37,696 nucleotides of DNA from SKLM01 sp964390305 (GTDB lineage: Bacteria; Chloroflexota; Anaerolineae; B4-G1): assembly GCA_964390305.1 (NCBI GenBank), contig CAYMHT010000016.1:1-37696 (forward strand), given 5' to 3'. This document shows positions 9,065-17,085 of this stretch, one piece after another (positions within the stretch are counted from its first letter, which is position 1; each line of letters starts with the position of its first letter). Below the pieces are notes generated by a model. That model was not told the DNA's origin and searched no databases. It saw only the letters and a list, made by a program, of their open reading frames with translations. The translations under genes and the position numbers were made by a program.

Positions 9065-9208
9065 GAGATTCATCTGTCACCGCGCCGATCGGCGACGGGC
9101 AGCTCGGAACACGGTCGGAGACCGGCGTCCGAGCGATGCAGATCGGGTGCGCCGGGAGGGCGCGGAAAGCTGGAGCGAGCGCTGGTGATCCACAGAGAGG
9201 AGGGACGA

Positions 9209-9832
9209 GTGTCGTCGTACCGCGTGCGTGATTGGGTCACAATTGGGTTGTTCGGCGCCCTGTGGGGCGTCGTCGAGACGACGCTGGGAAGTTATCTGAA
9301 CGTCATCTTCCCGGCCTTCACGAATACGTTCTTCAAGGGCGTCATCTTGGCCGGAATCGGCGTGGCTGTCGCGTTGACAGGGCGGTTCTTCGTACGGAAG
9401 CGAGGCTCGCTGCTGCTGATCGGCGTGATCACGGCGCTGCTCAAGCTGCTGAGCCCTGCCGGAGGGAAGATAGGGCCCGTGGTCGCCATCCTCATGGAGA
9501 GCGTGATGATGGAGGGCGCGGTCTTTCTGGCTCAGGAGCCTCGTCGCTGGACCTTTGTGCTCGGTGGGGCTCTGGCAGTGGCGTGGAACTTCCCACATAA
9601 GTTCTTGATGATGGGGGTCATGTATGGCCGGAATATGGTAGACGTCTACTGGATGCTGGTCGAGAACGGCAGCCAGATGCTCGGTCTGGATGCCTCGCTG
9701 GCTCTGCCGATCGTGGCTCTGTTGTTGGGCCTTCGTCTGATCGTGGGAGGGATCTCTGGATGGAGCGCGTGGGCATTGGGCGGTGCGGTGACGCGGCGGC
9801 TCGGGCAGCGCGGTCAGCCCGCGGCGGAGTGA
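9209..9832 (+). CDS. ECF transporter substrate-binding membrane protein (S component), substrate unknown
   Basis: A 207-residue integral membrane protein with about six hydrophobic segments (e.g. IGLFGALWGVVE, GVILAGIGVAVAL, LLLIGVITALLKLL, ALPIVALLLGLRLIVGG). It lies between an EcfA ATPase and an EcfT protein, which marks it as the specificity subunit. ALWGVVE in helix 1 and the helical layout agree with S components, but no signature tells me the ligand. GTG at 9209 is preferred because AGGAGG (9198-9203) stands 5 nt before it; a GTG at 9185 has no such site. Its stop overlaps the ecfT start by GTGA. Confidence 0.8.
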   Translation: MSSYRVRDWVTIGLFGALWGVVETTLGSYLNVIFPAFTNTFFKGVILAGIGVAVALTGRFFVRKRGSLLLIGVITALLKLLSPAGGKIGPVVAILMESVMMEGAVFLAQEPRRWTFVLGGALAVAWNFPHKFLMMGVMYGRNMVDVYWMLVENGSQMLGLDASLALPIVALLLGLRLIVGGISGWSAWALGGAVTRRLGQRGQPAAE

Positions 9833-10530
9833 GCCCGTTCAGCGCCTGGGGCTATCTCATCTTCACTGTCTGGGGCGCGGCCCTGGCCCTCGTCAGCGAC
9901 GGCTGGCGTCTGGCGGCGCTGGCGGCGTTGGAGTTGGTCTTTGGGCTGGCCTGGAGCCCGCAGGGGCTCCGTCCCCTTCGTCGCCTTCGCTTTTGGGTTT
10001 TCATCGCCACCGCGTTGGTGTTGGGCCCTTTCCTGACCCCGACGGCTGGGCTGTCGGTGGAACGTGCGTCTCTTGACTGGACCGGCGTCCGTCTCGGCCT
10101 GGATATCGCAGGCCGGGCCTTCAATCTTACGCTGGCGTTCAGCCTCGGTCTTTCCGCTCTGTCTCTGTCGGACTTCATGGTCTTCTTCGAGCGCTTACAC
10201 GTGAGAGGACTCGGGTTTGCCCTCGGCGTGGCGATGAACCTCCTGAGAACCTTGGAGGAGATGGCGACGGTGACGTTTGAGACGATCAGATTGCGAGGTG
10301 GGCTTCGGAGGCCTGTCGTGGCCCTGCGTCTGTTCCTGGTCACGCTCGTGAGCAACACGCTGCGCTATGGCGACCAGATCGTGAACGCAGCCGCGGTGCG
10401 CGCCTTCGATCCGAACAGCGATCGCTACTCAGTGAGCCGTCCGGGTGCCCGATCCTGGAGGGCCGACCTGGCCCTGGTCCTCTGTCTGCTTGCCTCGGCT
10501 GCGGTCCTTCTGGCGCTGGGCTACTATTGA
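9829..10530 (+). CDS. ecfT: ECF transporter transmembrane component EcfT
   Basis: A 233-residue membrane coupling protein linking the double ATPase to the S component. It has hydrophobic segments at the N-terminus (GYLIFTVWGAALALV), near the middle (FWVFIATALVLGPFL) and at the C-terminus (LALVLCLLASAAVLLALGYY). The coupling-helix region is present: the first motif is IRLRGG, but the second is AVRAFD where EcfT proteins usually have a second Arg-Gly. GTG at 9829 overlaps the S-component stop (GTGA), which fixes the start. This is the last gene of the padR-ECF operon; the scaffold gap begins 18 nt after its stop. Confidence 0.87.
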   Translation: MSPFSAWGYLIFTVWGAALALVSDGWRLAALAALELVFGLAWSPQGLRPLRRLRFWVFIATALVLGPFLTPTAGLSVERASLDWTGVRLGLDIAGRAFNLTLAFSLGLSALSLSDFMVFFERLHVRGLGFALGVAMNLLRTLEEMATVTFETIRLRGGLRRPVVALRLFLVTLVSNTLRYGDQIVNAAAVRAFDPNSDRYSVSRPGARSWRADLALVLCLLASAAVLLALGYY

Positions 10531-10548
10531 CCTATAATGTGGTGCCGC
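10494..10548. repeat. 55-bp direct repeat, left copy (contig end)
   Basis: This 55-bp sequence, covering the end of ecfT and 18 bp beyond, recurs exactly at 10649-10703. Its last base directly touches the run of Ns. Exact identity of a k-mer-sized block ending at the gap points to an assembler overlap and not to a biological repeat. Confidence 0.9.
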
Positions 10549-10648
10549 NNNNNNNNNNNNNNNNNNNNNNNNNNNNNNNNNNNNNNNNNNNNNNNNNNNN
10601 NNNNNNNNNNNNNNNNNNNNNNNNNNNNNNNNNNNNNNNNNNNNNNNN
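10549..10648. other. Scaffold gap of exactly 100 Ns
   Basis: One hundred Ns is the usual placeholder for a gap of unknown size. Because both flanks carry the same 55 bp, the two contigs probably overlap and the gap may contain no missing sequence. Confidence 0.97.
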
Positions 10649-10703
10649 CTCGGCTGCGGTCCTTCTGGCGCTGGGCTACTATTGACCTATAATGTGGTGC
10701 CGC
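10649..10703. repeat. 55-bp direct repeat, right copy (contig start)
   Basis: Exact copy of 10494-10548, starting at the first base after the Ns. It repeats the last codons and stop of ecfT and then leads into the cyclophilin gene 38 bp later. Confidence 0.9.
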
Positions 10704-10740
10704 AGGCACACTCTCATAGTCGTCTTCTAAAGGGGGGCTC

Positions 10741-11425
10741 ATGGACAAGGGTGGGAGACGCGTCGGCAAGAGCACACCGCCCAGATCGATGGCTCGAGAG
10801 GGGAAGGACAATCGGATCTGGTGGTGGATTGGTGGAGCCGGGGCGGCGATCCTGGTAGCGGCCGCCGCGATCTGGTTTGCCTCGTCTTTGAGCGACGGGG
10901 ATACGTCTTCTATGCCGGAGAATCCGGCCGAGCGGAACAGGATGTACAGCGCGCCGCCAGAGATGAACATCGATTCTGGTAAGGACTACGTCGCCACCAT
11001 TGCCACCGCGAAAGGTGACATCGTCGTCGAGCTCGACCCTGGCGCCGCGCCACAGACGGTCAACAACTTCGTCTTTCTCGCCAGGCAGGGCTTCTACGAC
11101 GGCCTGACGTTCCACCGGGTGGTGCCCGGCTTCGTCATCCAAGGCGGTGATCCCTTGGGAAGCGGCGCGGGTGGACCGGGCTATACGGTCCCGGCGGAGA
11201 TCGAGCTCGAGCACGCCAAGGGCGCCATCGCAATGGCCCGCAGGCCGGATGACGTCAACCCGGAGCGGGCATATAAGCGGCAGCCAGTTCTATATCACGC
11301 TGGAGGAGACGCGGGATCTGGATGGGGCTTACACCGCCTTTGGGAAGGTTCTCCAGGGGATGGAAGTCGTCGAGTCGATCGCTCAGGGTGATGCGATCCA
11401 CGCGGTCACCATCGCAGAGGGGTAG
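10741..11425 (+). pseudogene. Membrane-anchored cyclophilin-type peptidyl-prolyl isomerase, frameshifted
   Basis: The N-terminal cytoplasmic tail (about 28 residues) and one membrane segment (IGGAGAAILVAAAAIWFASSL) place the enzyme outside the membrane. A cyclophilin domain follows: IATAKGDIVVELDP, TVNNFVFLARQGFYDGLTFH, RVVPGFVIQGGDPLGSG. At about 11262-11275 the frame slips: frame one reads NPERAYKRQPV and runs to 11391, while the true C-terminus continues in another frame as SGSQFYITLEE ... FGKVLQGMEVV and ends at TAG 11423-11425. One extra base (or two missing) in the TATA after GCA would explain it. A sequencing or assembly error near a contig end is as likely as a real mutation. A G-rich ribosome-binding site precedes the ATG. 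Confidence 0.85.
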
Positions 11426-11586
11426 CGACGGAAACCGGAGAGTCGGTGCACGGGGGTCAGTCTGCCTCGCCCATCGAGGTCCCTTCCGGACCCACGACAC
11501 GGTCCACCTTCACACCACGGTCTCCTCGCTAGAGAGGGTCGACACCCTTCACGTTGGCGACCTGCTCGTCGATCCCGATACCTTCC

Positions 11587-11610
11587 AGGACGAGAGGATG
11601 TAGTCGTCCT
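11587..11610. terminator. Possible hairpin between converging genes
   Basis: AGGACGA (11587-11593) pairs with TCGTCCT (11604-11610) across a 10-nt loop, in the 217-bp gap between the converging cyclophilin and sir2 genes. There is no T-run on either side, so a terminator role is only a guess. I see nothing else convincing in 11426-11642. Confidence 0.25.
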
Positions 11611-11642
11611 CTAGCCGCGTCGTCGCGCCAACTGGATGTCGG

Positions 11643-12410
11643 CTAGGCGTTGCAGGCTTGGGCGATGCGGGGCAGCACGGTGGCCACGTCGCCGTGGATG
11701 ACCACGTCGGCGGCGTCGTCGATGTACGTGCGCCGAAGGTTGACCACGATCAGGCGTCCGCCCCGTCTGTGGACTCGCAGCGGCAGTTGGGACACCGGAG
11801 CCACCTCGAGTGACGACCCCGCCACGAGCATGAGATCCGCCGAGGTCACGTGCGACATTACCGCGTTGATCGCGTCGACGGGGAGCTGCTCTCCGAAAAG
11901 GACCACGTTAGGCTTCAACACCCCGCCGCAGGCCGGACATCGCGGGATCTCGCCAGAGCGGAGGAAGCCCTGCAGCAAGTTATCGGTGGCTTGAGTTCGA
12001 TAGCACTCGATGCACGTCGCACTGCGTAGGTGCCCGTGGACCTCAAGTACCTCCGTAGAGCCCGCCGCCTGGTGGAGATTGTCGATGTTCTGGGTAATGA
12101 CGGCCTCCAGGTACCCGGCAGCCTCCAGCCTGGCCAACGCCACATGACCTGGGTTCGGACGCGCCTCAAACAGGGTCTCGGCCAGGGGTCGTATCCAATC
12201 GTAGAATGCCTCGGGGCGGTGTCGAAACGCGTACAGCGTGGCCACCTTCATCGGGTCGGTCTCTTCCCACAGGCCGGTTCCAGGCGAGCGGAAGTCGGGT
12301 ATCCCCGACGGGGTGGACATGCCCGCCCCGGTCAACGCGACTGCATACCGAGCCCGGCGGAGGAGACGCGCTGCTCGCGCGATGCGGTCCGAATCGAGCC
12401 TGGGAGTCAT
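11643..12410 (-). CDS. NAD-dependent protein deacylase, Sir2 family
   Basis: A sirtuin that removes acyl groups from lysine using NAD+, giving nicotinamide and O-acyl-ADP-ribose. The 255-residue protein has GAGMSTPSGIPDFRS (28-42), TQNIDNLH (106-113), catalytic His125 in LEVHG, four zinc cysteines (133, 136, 158, 161), and the late NAD motifs GSSLEV and VNL. ATG at 12410 is used because it lies 5 nt after the nfi stop and all longer versions overlap nfi with no conserved sequence. It is cotranscribed with nfi. The acyl type preferred cannot be read from the sequence. Confidence 0.92.
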   Translation of the reverse strand: MTPRLDSDRIARAARLLRRARYAVALTGAGMSTPSGIPDFRSPGTGLWEETDPMKVATLYAFRHRPEAFYDWIRPLAETLFEARPNPGHVALARLEAAGYLEAVITQNIDNLHQAAGSTEVLEVHGHLRSATCIECYRTQATDNLLQGFLRSGEIPRCPACGGVLKPNVVLFGEQLPVDAINAVMSHVTSADLMLVAGSSLEVAPVSQLPLRVHRRGGRLIVVNLRRTYIDDAADVVIHGDVATVLPRIAQACNA

Positions 12411-12415
12411 CGGTT

Positions 12416-13108
12416 TCACGATGTCGGCCGGTTCGCTTGGGACAAACCCTCGCTGCCCGCCACGCGATGGGCCCAGCGTGTTGTCTCCGGGAGGCGGTAC
12501 TTGGGTGCACAGTCGAGCACCAGGGAAACCGCGCTCTCCAGGTCCACCCGATGCCCGATGGAGACGAATACCGGCCTGACGTTGTCTCGCGTGCGAACGA
12601 CGGCCCCGATGACCTCTTCTCCATCGAGGAGTGGGGTCCAGCTGCCCCTCTCTTTGTCGGGCTCGGTGTACTCGCCGCACAGGCACGACTTGGCGCAGCC
12701 CACGGAGGGAACGTCCAGCAGGACGCCCAGATGCGCGGCCAGGCCCATGCGCCGCGGGTGGGCCAGCCCGTGGGCGTCGAAGATCACCACAGCGGGACGC
12801 TCGCCAAGGCTCTGGAGCGCCTCCAGGACCACGGGGCCTTCGCGGAAGGCAAGCAATCCCGGGACATAGGGGAACGTGACGGGCCCCTCCGCGGTTTTGG
12901 CCTTGAGTGGCTCCAGTTCGGGAAAGGAGAGCACCACGGCAGCCGAACGAGCCTGCTGATCCTTCACGCTCACGTCTACACCGGCCACCAGTTCCGGCTG
13001 CTCATCGAGGGGCTCGATAACGACGTGCTCTCGTAGGTCGCGCTGTATCCGCTTCGCTTCATCAGTTGAAACGTCCCATGGATGGTTGATCACCGCTTCA
13101 ATAGTCAT
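12416..13108 (-). CDS. nfi: Endonuclease V (deoxyinosine 3' endonuclease)
   Basis: It nicks DNA at the second phosphodiester bond 3' to deoxyinosine, starting repair of deaminated adenine. The 230-residue protein carries the family's metal ligands: Asp45 in GVDVS, Glu90 in YVPGLLAFREGP, and Asp111 in IFDAHG. It also has the HPRRMGLAAHLG and SVGCAKSCLCG blocks. The C-terminal end (after about residue 190) follows the usual SIGHRVDLESAV pattern. ATG at 13108 gives the usual family length; frames upstream are unconserved. The stop is 5 nt from the sir2 ATG, so the pair forms an operon diverging from the response regulator gene. Confidence 0.93.
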   Translation of the reverse strand: MTIEAVINHPWDVSTDEAKRIQRDLREHVVIEPLDEQPELVAGVDVSVKDQQARSAAVVLSFPELEPLKAKTAEGPVTFPYVPGLLAFREGPVVLEALQSLGERPAVVIFDAHGLAHPRRMGLAAHLGVLLDVPSVGCAKSCLCGEYTEPDKERGSWTPLLDGEEVIGAVVRTRDNVRPVFVSIGHRVDLESAVSLVLDCAPKYRLPETTRWAHRVAGSEGLSQANRPTS

Positions 13109-13257
13109 AGGTCTTGCGACATGTCTTGAACAAAGCTGAGCAACTGAAGGAACGTCCGTGACGCTGTCCGATGCCTGCGGATGCGTCTCAACACGCTTAA
13201 CTCTATCACACATAACTGCCCTTGGCAAGACCACCATCCAGCCTGTCTCCCGCCGGT

Positions 13258-13285
13258 TTGTCCGGTGCCGTTTTTCTGGTATGAT
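13258..13285 (+). promoter_or_regulatory. Promoter of the response regulator gene
   Basis: TTGTCC (13258-13263), a 16-nt spacer and TATGAT (13280-13285), with the start point about 30 nt before the GTG at 13324. It lies in the divergent gap with nfi. Confidence 0.55.
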
Positions 13286-13323
13286 GCGTTTGTGTGACGA
13301 TGGATACGAAGGAGTGAGGCCAC

Positions 13324-14076
13324 GTGGCAGAGAAGCTGCGCACCCTGGTGGTGGACGACGAGAAGGGTATCCGCTACTTCCTCGAGAAGGCGCTGCAGAA
13401 GGACGGGCACATCGTACAGACGGCAGGGAGTGGAGAGGAAGCGCTCCGAAAGCTGCGGGATGAGCGCTTCGACCTGATGATGCTTGACCTGAAGCTGGGC
13501 GGACGGGTGAACGGTCTGCGGGTTCTGGAGGCCGTGCGATGGCGATGGCCCGCCACGGTGGTGATTATGATGACCGCGCACGGCTCGCTGGAGTCGGCTC
13601 AAGCAGCAATCGAGGAGGGGGTGGACGGGTACCTCCTGAAGCCGGTCGAGCCGGAGGAGGTGCGCGAGGCGATCGAGGAGGCGCTGGAGCGCCGCGAACG
13701 ACTCGTCGAGTCTCATGTGGAGACAAAGGCGAAGCAGAAACATCTCCAGCGAGGGCCTTTCTTCGTCGATCGGGAGAAATACGTCGCCACCTACAACGGG
13801 GAGCCTCTCGACCTGACACGCCGCGAGTTCAGGCTGCTGGCACACCTGATGGAGAATACGGACCGCGTGGTGGAACCGTCGGAGCTCGTTCGCGTGACGC
13901 GGGACTACGATCCAGAGGACGTGCAGGAGGCGCGGGACATCATCAAGTGGTACATCCACCGGCTTCGTCAGAAGGTGGAGCCGGATCCGTCGCAGCCCGT
14001 CTACGTCGTGAACGTGCGCGGCGTGGGTTACCGTTTCGTCGATGCTGGGCGTGCCGGTCTGCGCTCCGCGCAGTAG
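13324..14076 (+). CDS. Two-component response regulator, OmpR/PhoB type
   Basis: Receiver domain (about 5-120) with acidic pair D11/D12, phosphoacceptor Asp55, Thr84 and Lys106. A winged-helix DNA-binding domain (about 145-240) follows: LDLTRREFRLLAHL, then IIKWYIHRLRQKVE and VRGVGYRFV. The loop after Asp55 (LKLGGRVNGL) is longer than the usual MPxxDG turn. GTG at 13324 follows an AAGGAG site. The transcription unit is monocistronic: it has its own promoter and ends at a strong terminator. No histidine kinase is in the window, so the signal is unknown. Confidence 0.92.
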   Translation: MAEKLRTLVVDDEKGIRYFLEKALQKDGHIVQTAGSGEEALRKLRDERFDLMMLDLKLGGRVNGLRVLEAVRWRWPATVVIMMTAHGSLESAQAAIEEGVDGYLLKPVEPEEVREAIEEALERRERLVESHVETKAKQKHLQRGPFFVDREKYVATYNGEPLDLTRREFRLLAHLMENTDRVVEPSELVRVTRDYDPEDVQEARDIIKWYIHRLRQKVEPDPSQPVYVVNVRGVGYRFVDAGRAGLRSAQ

Positions 14077-14122
14077 AATATTCCAACCGAATTCCAACTT
14101 TAGCAAACTGAGCCCAAAGTCA

Positions 14123-14158
14123 GCCCCAACCGAGCCCATCGGTTGGGGCCCTTTTTTT
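14123..14158 (+). terminator. Rho-independent terminator
   Basis: An 11-bp perfect stem (GCCCCAACCGA, 14123-14133, with its complement at 14139-14149), a 5-nt loop and a run of seven Ts (14152-14158). It begins 47 nt after the response regulator stop. It is the only textbook intrinsic terminator I see in the window. Confidence 0.93.
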
Positions 14159-14393
14159 GTGCTACACTCGGTGACGAGTAACGTGGTAGGGCGAGTGCCC
14201 CCGGTGCCCGGCTGCCACGGGTGGGAGTTTCCGGTGACCCCCAGCGCCGCGAACCTGAAGGGTCTCTGCTATCCAACAACGCCGTTCGCTGCTCAAACAG
14301 GCAGCTTAAGGAGGGACCATCGCGACGAGACGAGAGCAGGGCCCGTCAAGAACAGTTCTCAGGAAGGACGGAGACAGCCGAAGGACCAAGAGG
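14159..14393. other. Intergenic region, no gene seen
   Basis: About 235 bp between the terminator and the lone receiver gene. It must hold that gene's promoter, but I find no convincing -35/-10 pair and no coding signal. Confidence 0.4.
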
Positions 14394-14786
14394 ATGATCC
14401 TGATCGTTGACGATGAGGAGCGCGTGCTGTTCGTCCTGCGGAACGCGCTGATGAAACTCGATAACGGCTTCGAGGTTGTGACGGCCAGCACGGCGGAGGA
14501 CGGGCTGCGAAAGGCCAGGGACGTATCACTCGACCTGGTGATCACCGATCTGATCATGCCCGACATGGACGGTATCGAGTTCACCGAGAAGATCAAAGAC
14601 CTGAGATCGGAGGCAGCCGTGGTATGGATGACGGCCTACGGCTGTCGAAGCTTCCAGAGCGAGGCGGAGCGCCTGGGCGTGTATCGCTGCGTTGAGAAGC
14701 CGTTGGGGATCCAGGAGTTCAGAGAGGTGGCCCGACAGGCCATCGCGACGGCTGAAAGAGACGACAAGGGGCCGCCAGAGCGGTGA
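14394..14786 (+). CDS. Single-domain response regulator (CheY-like receiver)
   Basis: A 130-residue protein that is one receiver domain: acidic pair D6/D7, phosphoacceptor Asp52 (DLVITDLIMPDMDG), Thr80 and Lys102. It has no output domain, so it should act by protein-protein contact or as a phosphate relay. The short C-terminal tail is charged. The ATG follows a close AAGAGG. The glycosyltransferase gene starts 24 nt after its stop and may be cotranscribed. No partner kinase is nearby. Confidence 0.88.
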   Translation: MILIVDDEERVLFVLRNALMKLDNGFEVVTASTAEDGLRKARDVSLDLVITDLIMPDMDGIEFTEKIKDLRSEAAVVWMTAYGCRSFQSEAERLGVYRCVEKPLGIQEFREVARQAIATAERDDKGPPER

Positions 14787-14810
14787 AGGGACTCCGTTCG
14801 AGCTGGCTGA

Positions 14811-16079
14811 ATGGAGCGGTCGCCCGCGAATGAGTCACGGAGCTTCGGGAGGCAAACTCTGGGATTGAGCATTGGGGTTGTGCACTGGGCGTTCCCTCCG
14901 GTAACCGGAGGGGTGGAGATGCACCTCTTGACGATCTGCCCGGAGATGGTCAGGCAGGGGGCCCAGGTAAGCGTGCTGTGCGGAAGCGTGGCCGGCGAGC
15001 CGAGCAGCGAAGTCGTCCAGGGCGTGACGGTCGAGCGGCGCGACGGCATGGCGGTTGAGTTGCTCGACGAGGCGCGGGAGGCGGGCGAGGATATCTTCGA
15101 ACGCTCAAAGCGAATGTTTGCCGCGTTTCTCGAAGAAGAGCAGATCGACGTGGTTCAGGCTCATAACCTTCATCTCGATTTCATTGAGCTGTCCAGAGCC
15201 CTGGCACATGCCTGTGACGAGCGAGACGTTCCCTATTACCTCGTCATCCACAACGACGTGTTTATCGATCGGTCCGAGGAGAGATCAGCGCGGATCGTGA
15301 AGGAGATTCACTGGGACAAGTTGGTGGCGATCAGCCACTATATCCAGGAGACGATGGCGGCGGAGCTGGGGCAGATGCCGGACGATAAGTGGACCGTCAT
15401 CATGCACGGCATCGATATCGAGACCTTCAGACCGGCTGATGAGGCGAGGAAGACAGAACTGAAAGCGGCGTATGACTTCGAAGGCAGGCCGGTCATTCTG
15501 CATCCCGGGCGGTTCTTGCCCTGGAAAGGGATTCTGCCGGCGGTCAAGGCCGTGCCGCGAGTAGTCGACCGAGTGCCCGACGCGCTGATGGTGATGACCG
15601 GTCGCGCTCAGCGAATCTACGAGGATCAGGATGAGCTGGCCATGTACGACGCGACGATCGACTGGACGATCAGAGAGAACGATCTGGGAGAGCATGTACA
15701 TATTGGCACCTATGACCACGACGACATCCCGCGACTGACAGCGCTGAGCGACGTGGTCATCTACACCACGATTGGAGACGAGCCTTTTGGCCTGGTTCCG
15801 GTGGAGGGAATGGCCTGTGGAGTGCCCGTGGTGGTCACGAACTCGGGAGGCCTGACGGAGTCGGTTGTGCACGGCGAGACGGGTTTCGTGATCACCAAGG
15901 ATGAGGAGCGGCTCCCCAGAGAGCTGGCCGAGCGGGTGGCAGAGCTACTGCAGGATGACGCACTGGCCGAGGAGCTCGGCAGGAAGGGGCGGCAGCGAGT
16001 AGAGGAGAAGTTCGACAAGAGGCGGATGGCCAGGGACTTCATCGAGCTGTCGCAAAACCTGATGCAGGGCAGACGCTAG
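14811..16079 (+). CDS. Glycosyltransferase family 4 protein
   Basis: A 422-residue retaining glycosyltransferase of GT-B fold. The N-terminal domain has IGVVHWAFPPVTGGVEMHL, typical of the acceptor-side Gly-rich loop of GT4 enzymes. The C-terminal domain has HPGRFLPWKG (donor phosphate binding), the EX7E motif at E324/E332 (EPFGLVPVEGMACG) and the usual AELLQDD...RQRVEEKF end. It may build an exopolysaccharide, glycolipid or sucrose-like product; the sugar is not readable. The ATG at 14811 has no good ribosome-binding site. A TTG at 14865 with GGAGG upstream is an alternative start that loses only unconserved residues. Confidence 0.88.
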   Translation: MERSPANESRSFGRQTLGLSIGVVHWAFPPVTGGVEMHLLTICPEMVRQGAQVSVLCGSVAGEPSSEVVQGVTVERRDGMAVELLDEAREAGEDIFERSKRMFAAFLEEEQIDVVQAHNLHLDFIELSRALAHACDERDVPYYLVIHNDVFIDRSEERSARIVKEIHWDKLVAISHYIQETMAAELGQMPDDKWTVIMHGIDIETFRPADEARKTELKAAYDFEGRPVILHPGRFLPWKGILPAVKAVPRVVDRVPDALMVMTGRAQRIYEDQDELAMYDATIDWTIRENDLGEHVHIGTYDHDDIPRLTALSDVVIYTTIGDEPFGLVPVEGMACGVPVVVTNSGGLTESVVHGETGFVITKDEERLPRELAERVAELLQDDALAEELGRKGRQRVEEKFDKRRMARDFIELSQNLMQGRR

Positions 16080-16241
16080 GAGTACCACCGTGCTTGCCTG
16101 CTGACGCAGAGCGATGAGTGGGAAGATCAACGCTCACGACCGAGACGATCAGTGGACGAGGGACGGGCTCCTGGAGAACCACAAAGCCTTGTGGCAAGCC
16201 GCTTTCCGGTCTGTCACAATAGTATACAAGGAGCACGAGAG

Positions 16242-17000
16242 ATGAAGGCGTTTGAGAACAAGACGGCAATCGTAACCGGAGGGAGCGGCGGCATCGGCCG
16301 GGCCGGGGCACTCGCCTTTGCGGAACGGGGAGCTCGCGTGATCGTCGCTGATGTCGACACTTCCGGGGGCAAGGAGACGGTGGAGATGATCCAGGCGCAG
16401 GGCGGCGAGGCCTTCTTTATCGAGACGGACGTGTCGAACGCGGAAGACGTGGAGCGGATGGTGCAGCATACCATCGACACGTACGGCCACTTAGATGTCG
16501 CGTTCAACAATGCGGGCATTGAGGGCGAACAAGCACCCACGGCTCAGACCACGGAGGAGAACTGGAATCGAGTCATCGACATTAATCTCAGGGGTGTGTG
16601 GCTGTGTATGAAGGAAGAGATCCCCCGCATGCTGGAGCAAGACGGTGGGGCCATCGTGAATACCGCGTCCGTGGCAGGTTGCGCTGGGTTTGAGAATCTG
16701 CCTGCCTATGTGGCGAGCAAGCATGGCGTGGTGGGGCTGACGAAGGCCGCGGCGCTAGAGTACGCCACTGAGGGAATTCGGGTCAACGCTGTCTGTCCGG
16801 GCGTGATCCACACGGCGATGGTTGATCGCGTAACCGGCGGGAGCGAGGAGGCTCTGGAGCAATATGCCGAGATGCAGCCGGTCAAGCGTCTAGGGCAGCC
16901 AGAGGAAGTAGCGGATGCTGTGGTGTGGCTCTGCTCCGAGGAAGCATCCTTCGTCACCGGGCATGCCATGGCAGTCGACGGCGGGTACATGGCGGGCTAA
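16242..17000 (+). CDS. Short-chain dehydrogenase/reductase (SDR), classical type
   Basis: A 252-residue NAD(P)-dependent oxidoreductase. Cofactor motif TGGSGGIG (12-19), NNAG (89-92), and catalytic Ser143, Tyr156 and Lys160 (YVASK). The PGVIHTAM and C-terminal VTGHAMAVDGGYMAG ends resemble the FabG/glucose-dehydrogenase-like branch. Asp37 after the second strand suggests a preference for NAD(H). ATG at 16242 is chosen over an in-frame GTG 90 nt upstream because AAGGAG stands 8 nt before it. Substrate unknown. First gene of a run of redox proteins on the plus strand. Confidence 0.92.
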   Translation: MKAFENKTAIVTGGSGGIGRAGALAFAERGARVIVADVDTSGGKETVEMIQAQGGEAFFIETDVSNAEDVERMVQHTIDTYGHLDVAFNNAGIEGEQAPTAQTTEENWNRVIDINLRGVWLCMKEEIPRMLEQDGGAIVNTASVAGCAGFENLPAYVASKHGVVGLTKAAALEYATEGIRVNAVCPGVIHTAMVDRVTGGSEEALEQYAEMQPVKRLGQPEEVADAVVWLCSEEASFVTGHAMAVDGGYMAG

Positions 17001-17085
17001 CCTCCGCCTTGACCAAGACCAGGCCCGCTAGGCAAACGAGAGTTGCGGTCGAGTACGCACGTGAGTTACGAACAGGAGGTCGACG

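Noticed and set aside
9065..9208. A riboswitch between the ECF ATPase and S component genes
   Set aside because: I looked for thiamin and cobalamin consensus elements and found none; only small inverted repeats are present.
10533..10538. TATAAT after ecfT as a promoter for the cyclophilin gene
   Set aside because: No -35 at a proper distance; the TTGACC directly touches it. Not listed.
10494..10703. Direct repeats as a mobile-element or attachment-site duplication
   Set aside because: Exact identity, position flush with 100 Ns and k-mer-like length of 55 fit an assembly artefact better.
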